In this document: piece by piece, positions 46,401-54,495 of the stretch
Position numbering within the stretch: the first letter of the stretch is position 1
Layout: each line of letters starts with the position of its first letter
Assembly: GCA_963794685.1 (NCBI GenBank)
Contig: CAWCFK010000004.1
Coordinates: 62,001-126,000, forward strand
Direction: 5' to 3'
From: CAVTWH01 sp963794685
GTDB taxonomy: Bacteria; Actinomycetota; Actinomycetes; Mycobacteriales; Micromonosporaceae
Length of the DNA: 64,000 nucleotides
Notes under the pieces: generated by a model
What the model was told of the DNA's origin: nothing
The model's database searches: none
What the model saw: the letters and a program-made list of their open reading frames with translations, nothing else
Made by a program: the position numbers and the translations under genes

Positions 46401-46516
46401 TCAGGGGGTCGGGGGTGGGGGTCGGGGGTCGGGCAGCTAATGGCGGACGGTAGTTGCCAGTCAAGTTGCCTGTCTCCGGTAACTTTCCGCACATTGATGG
46501 GTATCGCAGAGTTTCC

Positions 46517-46545
46517 TTGACGGGCTTCGATGTCCTGGCCATTGT
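46517..46545 (+). promoter_or_regulatory. Promoter of tandem FN3-CBM2 gene 3 (leaderless type)
   Basis: TTGACG (46517-46522), 17 bases, CATTGT (46540-46545), with the ATG at 46552 seven bases downstream. Confidence 0.7.
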
Positions 46546-46551
46546 CGGATG

Positions 46552-47715
46552 ATGTCCGCCGTGTATCCGGACCGGCTGCGTTCCGGCCTACGCCGCAACA
46601 GCCTGGTCCTCGCCATCCTGACCCTGACCGCTCTCGGAATCGGCCTGATCGCCACGACCCGGGCGCAGGCAGCGCCGGTCGTGCCCGCCGCAACCAGCAG
46701 CCCGCTGCCCCCGACCTCGACGTCCACTCCGAACACCTCGCCGTTCCCACCGGGCGTGCCGACCGGGCTGACCGCGGTGGCGCACGCCAACTCGATCGTC
46801 CTGTCCTGGACCGCATCCACGCAGGGCTGCTGCGCGGTCACCGGTTACACCATCTACCTGCTGCCGGATTACACCGACGCGGTCCGCGGCGTGGAGGTCG
46901 GGGCGGTCACCACGGTCACCCTCACCGAATCCGTCCGGCCGGTCACCGAATACCGGATCTGGTTGACCGCCCATGACGGACTCGGACACGCCAGCAACTG
47001 GTCGAACCAGGTGACCGTGGTCACCCCGGCGTCGGAAACCGCGGCGGACCAGACGCCGCCGAGTACCCCCACCAAGCTGACCGCCGGCAACGTGACCACG
47101 TCGACGGTGGACCTGACCTGGTCGCCGTCGACCGACAACGTGGGGGTCTCCGGGTACAACATCTACCTCTTCTCCGGCGGGTACGTTGGCCACCTGGTGG
47201 GGACTACCACGGGAACCTCGTACACGGCGGCGCTGCTCGATGGCGCCAACCGGTTCTACGTGCGGGCCCGGGACTCGACCGGCAACGTCTCGATCGCCTC
47301 CGTCACGATCACGGTTGTCCGTCCGTCGGGTGGCCCGACGGGCGGCCCGTCGAGCCCGACCAGCAGCCGCTCGGCGAGCCCGTCCCCGGCCGCGCTGTCC
47401 TGCAAGGTGACCTACAGCACCGTGTCGCAGTGGGCGGGCGGCTTCGTTGCCAGCATCACCATCGGCAACACCGGCACGACGGTGATCAACGGGTGGACGC
47501 TGGTGTTCACCTTCGGCGGCGACCAGTGGCTCACCAACTGGTGGAACTCCACGGCCAGCCAGTCCGGTGCCACCGTGACCATCCACAACGCGGCCTGGAA
47601 CGCGATCATCCAGCCCGGTGGCAGTGTCTCGGTGGGCTTCCAGGGCACCTGGCAGACCAGCAACGGGGCGCCCACCTCGTTCACGCTCAACGGCGTGCCC
47701 TGCGCGGCGGGCTGA
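46552..47715 (+). CDS. Secreted FN3-FN3-CBM2 protein, tandem copy 3
   Basis: 387 residues, uninterrupted. The start MSAVYPDRLRSGLRRNSLVL, a signal peptide ending TRAQA, a Ser/Thr/Pro spacer (PLPPTSTSTPNTSPFPP), FN3 domain 1 (NSIVLSWTASTQGCCAVTGY), FN3 domain 2 (TSTVDLTWSPSTDNVGVSGY, FYVRARDSTGNVSIAS), linker (SPTSSRSASPSPAAL) and CBM2 (SCKVTYSTVSQWAGGF to TSFTLNGVPCAAG). The two-Cys element GCC in FN3 domain 1 is shared by copies 1-3 and is GCCTV in copy 4, unusual for FN3 folds and possibly a disulfide. No catalytic domain. Confidence 0.87.
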   Translation: MSAVYPDRLRSGLRRNSLVLAILTLTALGIGLIATTRAQAAPVVPAATSSPLPPTSTSTPNTSPFPPGVPTGLTAVAHANSIVLSWTASTQGCCAVTGYTIYLLPDYTDAVRGVEVGAVTTVTLTESVRPVTEYRIWLTAHDGLGHASNWSNQVTVVTPASETAADQTPPSTPTKLTAGNVTTSTVDLTWSPSTDNVGVSGYNIYLFSGGYVGHLVGTTTGTSYTAALLDGANRFYVRARDSTGNVSIASVTITVVRPSGGPTGGPSSPTSSRSASPSPAALSCKVTYSTVSQWAGGFVASITIGNTGTTVINGWTLVFTFGGDQWLTNWWNSTASQSGATVTIHNAAWNAIIQPGGSVSVGFQGTWQTSNGAPTSFTLNGVPCAAG

Positions 47716-47726
47716 CCGCGGTACCC

Positions 47727-47767
47727 GCCCGGCCCGGCCGCCACATTTCAGGGCGGTCGGGCCGGGC
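47727..47767 (+). terminator. Terminator after FN3-CBM2 copy 3
   Basis: A 16-base-pair stem with one wobble pair (47727-47742 with 47752-47767) around a 9-base loop. Confidence 0.75.
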
Positions 47768-47863
47768 GGCTGTCCGGGATCGGGCGGCTGGTGCGGGCGG
47801 ATAGCCAGTCAGGTTGTCTGTCCCCGAAACTTTCCGCTCATCGATGGATGTCGGCGGGAGTCC

Positions 47864-47892
47864 TTGACGAGCTTCGATGTCCTGCCCATTGT
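47864..47892 (+). promoter_or_regulatory. Promoter of tandem FN3-CBM2 gene 4 (leaderless type)
   Basis: TTGACG (47864-47869), 17 bases, CATTGT (47887-47892), with the ATG at 47899 seven bases downstream. Here the base triplet before the ATG is GTG, not ATG, which shows that the second start in the other copies is the conserved one. Confidence 0.7.
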
Positions 47893-47898
47893 CGGGTG

Positions 47899-49098
47899 AT
47901 GTCCGACGTGTATCGGGACCGGCTACGCGCCGGCCTACGCCGCAACAGCCTGGTCCTCGCCATCCTGACCCTGACCGCTCTCGGAATCGGCCTGATCGCC
48001 ACCACGCAGGCACAGGCCGCGCCGGTCGTCCCCGCCGCCACCAGCAGTCCGCTGCCCCCGACCTGGACGTCCACCCCGCCGAACACCTCGCCGTTCCCGC
48101 CGGGCGCGCCGACCGGGCTGACCGCCGTGGCGCACACCAACTCGGTCACCCTGTCGTGGATCGCGTCGACGCGCGGGTGCTGCACCGTCACCGGCTACAC
48201 GCTCACCTACGTGCAGGCCTTCAACGACGTCGTGTACCAGACCGAGCTCGGGAACGTCACCACCACCACGATCACCAACATCATCCGGCCGGCCACCCAG
48301 TACCAGTTCTCGGTCCGGGCCCACGACGACCTCGGGCACCTGTCCGCCACGGTCGGCATCACGGTGGTCACCCCGGCCTCGGACACCGCGTCCGACCAGA
48401 CGCCGCCGAGCACTCCGACGAACCTCACCGCCAGCAACCTGACCCCGCGCACCGTGGACCTGGCCTGGTCGGGATCGACGGACAACGTCGGGGTCAGCGG
48501 GTACAACATCTACCGCTTCGACGGGCTGTACATCTCCACGCTGGTGGCCACCACGACGAGCACGTCATACACGACGCCGCTGATCGGCGGTACGAACTGG
48601 TTCTACGTGCGGGCCCGGGACGCCGCCGGGAACGTCTCGATCGCCTCGAATCCGGTCACCGTGCTCGGCTCGACAGGCGGCCCGTCCAGCGGCACCGCGA
48701 GCTCGAGCGTGAGCCCGACGGCCAGCCGCTCCGCCAGCCCCACGGTGAGCCCGTCGGCGCAGTCGTCGGCGCCCGGCCTGGTCTGCAAGGTGACCTACCG
48801 GAACACGTCGCAGTGGCACGGCGGTTTCGTCGCCGGCATCACCCTCGCCAACACCGGCGCCGCCCGCATCAACGGCTGGGTACTCGTCTTCCGGTTCGGT
48901 GGCGACCAGGTGATCACGTCCACCTGGAACGCCGCGACGAGCCAGGACGAGGGGCTGGTGGCGCTGCGCAATCTCTCCTGGAACACCGTCATTCCGGCCG
49001 GTGGCAGCGTCTCGGTGGGCTTCCAGGGCACCTGGACGACCAGTAACGCGGCACCGGGCTCGTTCACGCTCAACGGCGTGCCCTGCGCCGTCGGCTGA
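47899..49098 (+). CDS. Secreted FN3-FN3-CBM2 protein, tandem copy 4
   Basis: 399 residues, uninterrupted and the most divergent of the four. The start is MSDVYRDRLRAGLRRNSLVL and the signal peptide ends TQAQA. FN3 domain 1 (NSVTLSWIASTRGCCTVTGY), FN3 domain 2 (PRTVDLAWSGSTDNVGVSGY), a longer Ser-rich linker (SSSVSPTASRSASPTVSPSA) and CBM2 (VCKVTYRNTSQWHGGF to GSFTLNGVPCAVG). In the CBM2 the surface segment reads QVITSTWNAATSQDEGLVAL instead of the QWLTNWWNSTASQSGAT of copies 2 and 3, so one Trp of the usual binding face is changed; binding preference may differ. Confidence 0.87.
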   Translation: MSDVYRDRLRAGLRRNSLVLAILTLTALGIGLIATTQAQAAPVVPAATSSPLPPTWTSTPPNTSPFPPGAPTGLTAVAHTNSVTLSWIASTRGCCTVTGYTLTYVQAFNDVVYQTELGNVTTTTITNIIRPATQYQFSVRAHDDLGHLSATVGITVVTPASDTASDQTPPSTPTNLTASNLTPRTVDLAWSGSTDNVGVSGYNIYRFDGLYISTLVATTTSTSYTTPLIGGTNWFYVRARDAAGNVSIASNPVTVLGSTGGPSSGTASSSVSPTASRSASPTVSPSAQSSAPGLVCKVTYRNTSQWHGGFVAGITLANTGAARINGWVLVFRFGGDQVITSTWNAATSQDEGLVALRNLSWNTVIPAGGSVSVGFQGTWTTSNAAPGSFTLNGVPCAVG

Positions 49099-49114
49099 CC
49101 CCGCGCACCCCCTC

Positions 49115-49149
49115 CGGCCCGGCCGCCCCGACCCTGGGCGGTCGGGCCG
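49115..49149 (+). terminator. Terminator after FN3-CBM2 copy 4
   Basis: A 14-base-pair stem with one wobble pair (49115-49128 with 49136-49149). Confidence 0.7.
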
Positions 49150-49312
49150 TCGGCTTCCCGGATCGGGCGGCCAATGCGTCACCGGGCCAGTCGGCCCACC
49201 CGGCCCGGCCCGGGTGGGGCGCCGCGCGGAGTGTGGGGCGGAACACGGCCGTCGGTCGTGGCCGGGCGGCGCGGCCGCAATAGCGTGGTGGACGGCTCGA
49301 AAGGACAACGCC

Positions 49313-50372
49313 GTGCAGCTATCCGTACTGGACCTGATGACCGTACGCACCGGGCAGAGCACCGCCGACGCGCTGGCCGCCTCGCTCGCCCTGGCGCGGC
49401 GCGCCGACGAGCTGGGGTACCACCGCTACTGGGTCGCCGAGCACCACAACATGGCCTCGGTCGGCTCGACCAATCCGCCGGTACTGATCGCGCTGATCGC
49501 CGCGCACACGAAGCGGCTGCGGGTCGGCTCCGGCGGGGTGATGCTGCCCAACCACGCGCCACTGCTGGTGGCGGAGCAGTTCGCGCTGCTGGAGGCGTTC
49601 GCGCCGGGCCGTATCGACCTGGGGCTCGGGCGCGCGCCGGGCAGTGATCCGGTGGTGTCGGCGGTACTCGGCCGGGCCGGCAACGCGGGCGTGGACGACT
49701 TCCCGGACAACATCCGGGCGATCGAGGAGCTGCTGTCGCCGGAGGGCGCGCCGGTACGGCTCGGCGACGGCAGCAGCTACGAGCTGCGGGCCACCCCGGC
49801 GGCCACCTCGGTACCGCAGCTGTGGCTGCTCGGCTCCTCGGACTACTCGGCCGCGCTGGCCGGCTCGCTCGGCCTGCCGTACGTGTTCGCCTCGCACTTC
49901 TTCACCGGCTCCGGTACGGACAGGGCGCTGGCGCTCTACCGCGAGCGGTTCCGCCCGTCGGAGGCGCTCGCGCAGCCGCGCATCCTGGTGACCGCGAACG
50001 CGGTGGTGGCCGACAGCGCGCAGCGGGCCGCCGAGCTGGCGCTGCCACAGTTGCAGCGGATGGCGTTCATGCGTTCCGGCCGCAAGATGGAGCCGCTGGG
50101 CACCGTGCGGGAGGCCGCTGCCACGGTGACCACGCGGATCGAGGACGAGCTGATCGACGCAGTTGCGGGATAGCTGGATCATCGACGAGCCGGTCGCCGC
50201 GGTCGAGCGGCTGCGGGCCTTCGCCAAGCAGTACGGGGCCGACGAGGTGATGGTGGTGCCCGGTGGCTCGGCCGACGCCGAGGACGACCTGCGCCGGTAC
50301 CCGGCCCGGGAACGGACGCTCGAACTGCTGGCCGCCGCGATCGACGGAGTAGCCCCGGCTCTGTGGCGATAA
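49313..50372 (+). CDS. LLM class flavin-dependent oxidoreductase (one frameshift)
   Basis: Luciferase-like TIM-barrel monooxygenase of about 353 residues from a GTG at 49313 (VQLSVLDLMTVRTGQSTADA). Characteristic segments are RRADELGYHRYWVAEHHNMA, RVGSGGVMLPNHAPLLVAEQ and APGRIDLGLGRAPGSD, as in the MsnO8-type subgroup that uses FMNH2. The frame changes near 50165; the C-terminus (SWIIDEPVAAVERLRAFAKQ to DGVAPALWR) continues in the next frame. It is separated from the tandem CBM2 array by a terminator and about 160 bases with no recognised feature. The substrate is unknown. Confidence 0.82.
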
Positions 50373-50454
50373 TGACACGATGTCCGCCGATATCCTGGGT
50401 GTGACGGCTTGTCGTTTGAGCGGCTGTAAGTCCTATTTATGGGATATTCCTGCC

Positions 50455-51708
50455 ATGAAGACCGATCGAGTAGTGGTGGTAGGGCAGGGGTACGTCGGAT
50501 TGCCGCTGGCGATGCGGGCCGTCGAAGTCGGGTACGAGGTGATCGGGTTGGACACCGACGCCCGTCGGATCGCCGGTTTACAGGCCGGCAGCTCGTACGT
50601 CGAGGACATCGCGGCGGCCACCGTGCGGGCCGCGCTGGACTTCGGCCGGTACACCCCGACCGGGGACTACGGTCGGGCGGACGGCTTCGGGTACGCGGTG
50701 GTGACGGTGCCGACGCCGCTGCGCGAGGGCGCACCGGACCTGAGCTACGTGGAAGGGGCGATGCGCTCGCTGGCCCCGCTGCTGAGTCCGGGCGCGACGG
50801 TGATCCTGGAGTCGACCACCTACCCGGGTACCACCGAGAACCTGGTCCGGCCGCTGCTGGAAGCCGGCAGCGGGCTACGCGCCGGCACCGACTTCCACCT
50901 CGGCTACAGCCCTGAGCGGATCGACCCGGGCAACCGGGTGTGGACCTTCGTGAACACCCCGAAGGTGGTCTCCGGCATCAACGCCGAGTCGCTGCGGATG
51001 GTGCAGGGCTTCTACGACCGGCTGGTGGACAAGACCGTGGTGGTCGGCGGCACCCGCGAAGCGGAGCTGACCAAGCTGCTGGAGAACACCTTCCGGCACG
51101 TCAACATCGCCCTCGTCAACGAGCTGGCGGTCTTCGCCCACCAGCTCGGCATCGATCTCGGGGAGGCGATCGACGCGGCGTCCACCAAGCCGTTCGGGTT
51201 CGTCCCGTTCACGCCGGGGCCGGGGGTCGGCGGGCACTGCCTGCCGATCGACCCGTCGTACCTGTCCTGGGAGGTGAAGCGGTCGCTGGGTCGGTCGTTC
51301 CGGTTCGTGGAACTCGCCAACGACGTGAACAGCCACATGCCGACGTACGTGGTGCAGCGCGTGGTGGCCACCCTCAACCGGCACCGGATCGCCCTCAACG
51401 GCGCGCGGGTACTGCTGCTCGGCTTGGCGTACAAGAAGAACAGCGGCGACTGCCGGGAGTCCCCGGCGATCCGGGTGGCCGAGCAACTGGTCGGGGCGGG
51501 CGCCGAGGTACGCGCCGTGGACTCCCACATCGAGCCGGGGCGGACCGAGCTCCCGCTGGTCGCGCTGACCGCGGCCGAGGTGGCCGCCGCCGATCTGGTG
51601 GTGCTGCTGACCGACCACGACGACCTCGACTACGACCTGCTCGACGATGCCCGGCTGGTCTTCGACACCCGCAACCGGCTGCGTGGCGGCGTGGTCGAGC
51701 ACCTGTAG
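50455..51708 (+). CDS. Nucleotide sugar dehydrogenase (UDP-glucose / UDP-ManNAc dehydrogenase family)
   Basis: Oxidises a UDP-sugar to the uronic acid with two NAD+, giving a precursor for surface polysaccharide. It is 417 residues from the ATG at 50455; the frame is open upstream to 50380 but the Rossmann start (MKTDRVVVVGQGYVGLPLA) begins here. The active-site cysteine is in GVGGHCLPIDPSYLSW, the family Lys region in LTKLLENTFRHVNIALVNEL, and the C-terminal domain in LGLAYKKNSGDCRESPAIRV. The pattern is closer to WecC/TviB-type UDP-N-acetyl-sugar dehydrogenases than to short Ugd. An AT-rich stretch at 50433-50449 (cctatttatgggatatt) probably holds its promoter. It is the first gene of the glycan cluster. 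Confidence 0.88.
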   Translation: MKTDRVVVVGQGYVGLPLAMRAVEVGYEVIGLDTDARRIAGLQAGSSYVEDIAAATVRAALDFGRYTPTGDYGRADGFGYAVVTVPTPLREGAPDLSYVEGAMRSLAPLLSPGATVILESTTYPGTTENLVRPLLEAGSGLRAGTDFHLGYSPERIDPGNRVWTFVNTPKVVSGINAESLRMVQGFYDRLVDKTVVVGGTREAELTKLLENTFRHVNIALVNELAVFAHQLGIDLGEAIDAASTKPFGFVPFTPGPGVGGHCLPIDPSYLSWEVKRSLGRSFRFVELANDVNSHMPTYVVQRVVATLNRHRIALNGARVLLLGLAYKKNSGDCRESPAIRVAEQLVGAGAEVRAVDSHIEPGRTELPLVALTAAEVAAADLVVLLTDHDDLDYDLLDDARLVFDTRNRLRGGVVEHL

Positions 51709-51718
51709 GGCGGCACAC

Positions 51719-51777
51719 CGCGGCACACAGCGGGGCGGCCGGGTGGAATCCACCCGGCCGCCCCGCTGTGTGCCGCG
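51719..51777. terminator. 28-bp perfect hairpin between convergent genes
   Basis: Arms 51719-51746 and 51750-51777 are perfect reverse complements with a 3-base loop (aat). It sits between the nucleotide-sugar dehydrogenase (stop 51708) and the reverse-strand LPRTG gene (stop 51783), so it probably ends both transcripts. It is exceptionally long for a terminator. Confidence 0.85.
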
Positions 51778-51782
51778 CTGGT

Positions 51783-52369
51783 TCAGTTGGCGCTACGCCG
51801 ACGTCGCTGGCTGGACCGGACGACGACGAGGATCAGGATGCCGGCGACCAGTGCTGCCAGGCCGCCGAGCGCCCAGTCGTTCACCGGGCCCTTGGTGCCC
51901 GTACGCGGCAGACCACCACCACCGCCACCGTTCTGGTTGGGCAGTACCTGGAGCAGGATCGTGGCGGCGCGGCCCCCCGGGCCGGTGGCCGTGATGGTCG
52001 CGAGGCCGGCCGCTCCGGCCGGATTCCGGCAGACCATTCACCCGCGGCGTCTGCGACCGGGATGTTGATGACTTCCTGCTGTGGTAGCTGCGGTGCCTGC
52101 GGCACGCGCAACGCGGCCGGGGCGAATCCGCCCGCCGGCTGCGGGGTCGGCACCGGGGCCGGCGTGAACGTGATCGTGATGGTGATCCGTCCGAACGCGA
52201 CGAAGTGGTGGCCGCCGAGCGTCACGATCTCGCCGACGAAACAGATCGTCTTGGAGATGGTCAGCGACGGTGGCACGGGTGGGTAGTCCACCGCCTTCGC
52301 GGCGGTTGCCGGCCCGAGTGCGATGGTGGCTGCCAGGGCCAGACTGGTCAGGACGCGGGCTATCCGCAT
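51783..52369 (-). CDS. Small secreted LPRTG cell-wall-anchored protein (one frameshift)
   Basis: About 195 residues. The ATG at 52369 gives the signal peptide MRIARVLTSLALAATIALGP with cleavage near AAKAVD. The mature domain (SLTISKTICFVGEIVTLGGH, FGRITITITF) is a short beta-rich unit followed by a Pro-rich linker, then NPAGAAGLATITATGPGGRA. The C-terminal sorting signal is complete: GGGGGGLPRTGTKGP, a membrane helix (ALGGLAALVAGILILVVV) and the basic tail RSSQRRRRSAN. The frame changes near 52035, between the two visible halves. A ribosome binding site (ggaaggcag) precedes the start. It lies within the glycan cluster, with DUF4012 directly upstream. Confidence 0.75.
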
Positions 52370-52443
52370 GATTTCTGTTCTGCCTTCCGCTGGGGGGCCA
52401 GTTGGCTGTGCCAGATGGCCGGTTGGGGGTGGCGATTGTGACA

Positions 52444-54495
52444 TTACTGGTCATTCGTGCAACTTCGGAGCGAATCAACAGCCAGTTTCCAGGGTTCAAC
52501 CCCAGGGGTGACCCACAACGCGGGCGTTACTCGCGTCGATGGATCCGCGATCGGCGCGGTCCACACCGTGACGTCCAGCGTCCGGGTCGCTCCCGGCGCC
52601 AGATCGACGGTGATGATGCCGACCGAGCGATTGCCTTCCATGCCCGAGCCGACCTGCGCGGCCACCCCGTCCAGCCGCACCCCGGCTAGCGCGCCGCCAG
52701 CCGGACTGAAGATCGACACATTGGTACGGACGGTGTACGGGTTCCCCGACCGGCCCAGCCCCGTCACGTACTGGGAGAGCCCGGACGCCGGTGCCGAGGA
52801 GTGCAGGGTGACCTGCAGGTCGATCACCCGCCGACCGTCCGCGCGGCAGCTGGTCGCCCGGGCCGACGCGCTACCGCGCAGGTAGTAGCCGAGCTTCGCG
52901 CCGCTGCCGTCGTTGAGGAACACGCCGACCACCGGCTTCGCGCCGTCCCGGCCCGGCAGGTGGCCGCCGAGCACCGTGTTCAGCAGCGACTGCTGCTCGT
53001 CGGGCACGGCGCTCCACACCAGCAGCCGGCGCTCGCCGGCAGCCCGGGTCAGCGCGTCCAACGCCGCCTGCGGGTTGCGTACCCCGGCGCTGAACGCCTC
53101 GAACACCGCCCTGGCCGCCGCCGCGAAGTAGGCGTCCTGGCCACGTGAGTCGGCGTGCGCGTAGGTGTCCGAGAGCAGCGTGCGCACCACCGTGTCGGCG
53201 CGCAGCGGGGCGCCGCCCGGCACCGTGACCGGGCCGGTCGCGCGGAGCACATAGGACAGCGCCACCGGGTCGAGGGCGAGCACGCCGTCCACGGTGGTGC
53301 CGCGCCGACGCCGGTACATCTCCCGGGCCAGCGTGGCGGCCGTGGGGAAGTTCGGTGTGAGGTTCACGTCCGCCGGGAAGATGCCCAGCTGGGGGCCGTA
53401 GAGCATCTGCTGGTCGGGGTCGAGTGGGAGTACCGGCTGGTCGAAGGTGAGCAGGTCGGCGCCGGCCGAACCCTGGTCGACGATGCGGACCGCCCCGTGC
53501 TCGGCGCGGACCACCACGTACGCGCCCGCGATGCCGCCGGTCGCCCGGGTCTCCGCCAGGTTCTGCACCAGCACCAGGTAGGTACGTGGCGCGTCGCCGC
53601 CCAGCATCGGCGGCAGCAGCGCCGCCGCCCGCGCCGCCGTGCCGACCAGGCTGGCCAGCCGGTGCACCCCGGCGACGAGCTGGTTGACGGCGGTCCGCAC
53701 GCTGGGCGCCAGCCCGGCCAGGGCGATGGCGTCCACGGTGTCCCGGGCCCGGCTGGTCACCCGGTCGAGGCTGGTCAGGGTGGCCGCGACCCGGCGCAGC
53801 GGGGCCAGGTCCACCCCGCCCCGGCGCGGCGCCAGCGAGCTGAACGGCAGACCGCCGGCCACCTCGGTGAGGCCGGGCAGCGCCTGGTGGCTCAACTGGT
53901 CGAGGACCAGCGCGGCGGTGCGTACGGCGGTGACGTCGTCGCCGAGGCGGGGTAGGTGGGTACCCAACCACCAGTCGGGGCCGGTGGTGGCCCGCTTGGC
54001 TGCCGACGTCTCGCGACGCAGCACCACCAGGGTGGCTCGCGCGCCGCTCGCGTCGCCGGCCCGGATCTGGTGCTGCCAGGTGTCGACCAGGGAGGCTGCG
54101 CGCAGCAGGTGGCTGCGGGCCGTCCGGGCGTGCAGACCGGCCCAGACCGCCTCGCCGGCCAGCAGCGCCGCCACCAGCAGCACGGCCAGGAGTATCCGGC
54201 GCCGTCGGCGGCGGCGCGGCGACTGGTCCCGGGTGGCCACCGCCCGGCCGGTGCCGTCATCGTCCACTGTGGACGCTGCGACGTCGGCCGGATCCGGGAC
54301 CGGTCGGCTGCCGGCTCTCCACCCGGCCGTCGGGACAGGTTCGGTGGACAGGAGCGGCTCGGTGGACAGGAGCGGCTCGCTGGACGGGGCTTGCCCGGTG
54401 GGCAGGACCGGCTCGGCGGGTGGGGTTGCGGGAGCGGGGATACCGGGGTGCGGGTTGGCGGCTGCCCGGTCACCCTGGGATTTGCCGGTACTCAT
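52444..54495 (-). CDS. DUF4012 domain membrane protein
   Basis: 683 residues. The ATG at 54495 overlaps the stop of the upstream epimerase (ATGA). The N-terminal 95 residues are a Pro/Ser/Glu-rich disordered segment with a duplicated SEPLLSTEPLLSTEP element, followed by an eight-Arg run and one membrane helix (RILLAVLLVAALLAGEAVWA, about 100-119). The remaining extracytoplasmic part is DUF4012: YLVLVQNLAETRATGGIAGA, GPQLGIFPADVNLTPNFPTA and VDGVLALDPVALSYVLRATG are family signatures. DUF4012 proteins occur in polysaccharide clusters across actinobacteria and may act in glycan attachment, though no activity is proven. Translational coupling to the epimerase ties it to the same process. Confidence 0.85.
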   Translation of the reverse strand: MSTGKSQGDRAAANPHPGIPAPATPPAEPVLPTGQAPSSEPLLSTEPLLSTEPVPTAGWRAGSRPVPDPADVAASTVDDDGTGRAVATRDQSPRRRRRRRILLAVLLVAALLAGEAVWAGLHARTARSHLLRAASLVDTWQHQIRAGDASGARATLVVLRRETSAAKRATTGPDWWLGTHLPRLGDDVTAVRTAALVLDQLSHQALPGLTEVAGGLPFSSLAPRRGGVDLAPLRRVAATLTSLDRVTSRARDTVDAIALAGLAPSVRTAVNQLVAGVHRLASLVGTAARAAALLPPMLGGDAPRTYLVLVQNLAETRATGGIAGAYVVVRAEHGAVRIVDQGSAGADLLTFDQPVLPLDPDQQMLYGPQLGIFPADVNLTPNFPTAATLAREMYRRRRGTTVDGVLALDPVALSYVLRATGPVTVPGGAPLRADTVVRTLLSDTYAHADSRGQDAYFAAAARAVFEAFSAGVRNPQAALDALTRAAGERRLLVWSAVPDEQQSLLNTVLGGHLPGRDGAKPVVGVFLNDGSGAKLGYYLRGSASARATSCRADGRRVIDLQVTLHSSAPASGLSQYVTGLGRSGNPYTVRTNVSIFSPAGGALAGVRLDGVAAQVGSGMEGNRSVGIITVDLAPGATRTLDVTVWTAPIADPSTRVTPALWVTPGVEPWKLAVDSLRSCTNDQ

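Noticed and set aside
43849..49149. The tandem FN3-CBM2 array considered an assembly duplication
   Set aside because: The four copies differ clearly in sequence, linker length and binding-face residues, so they are true paralogues, not repeated reads.
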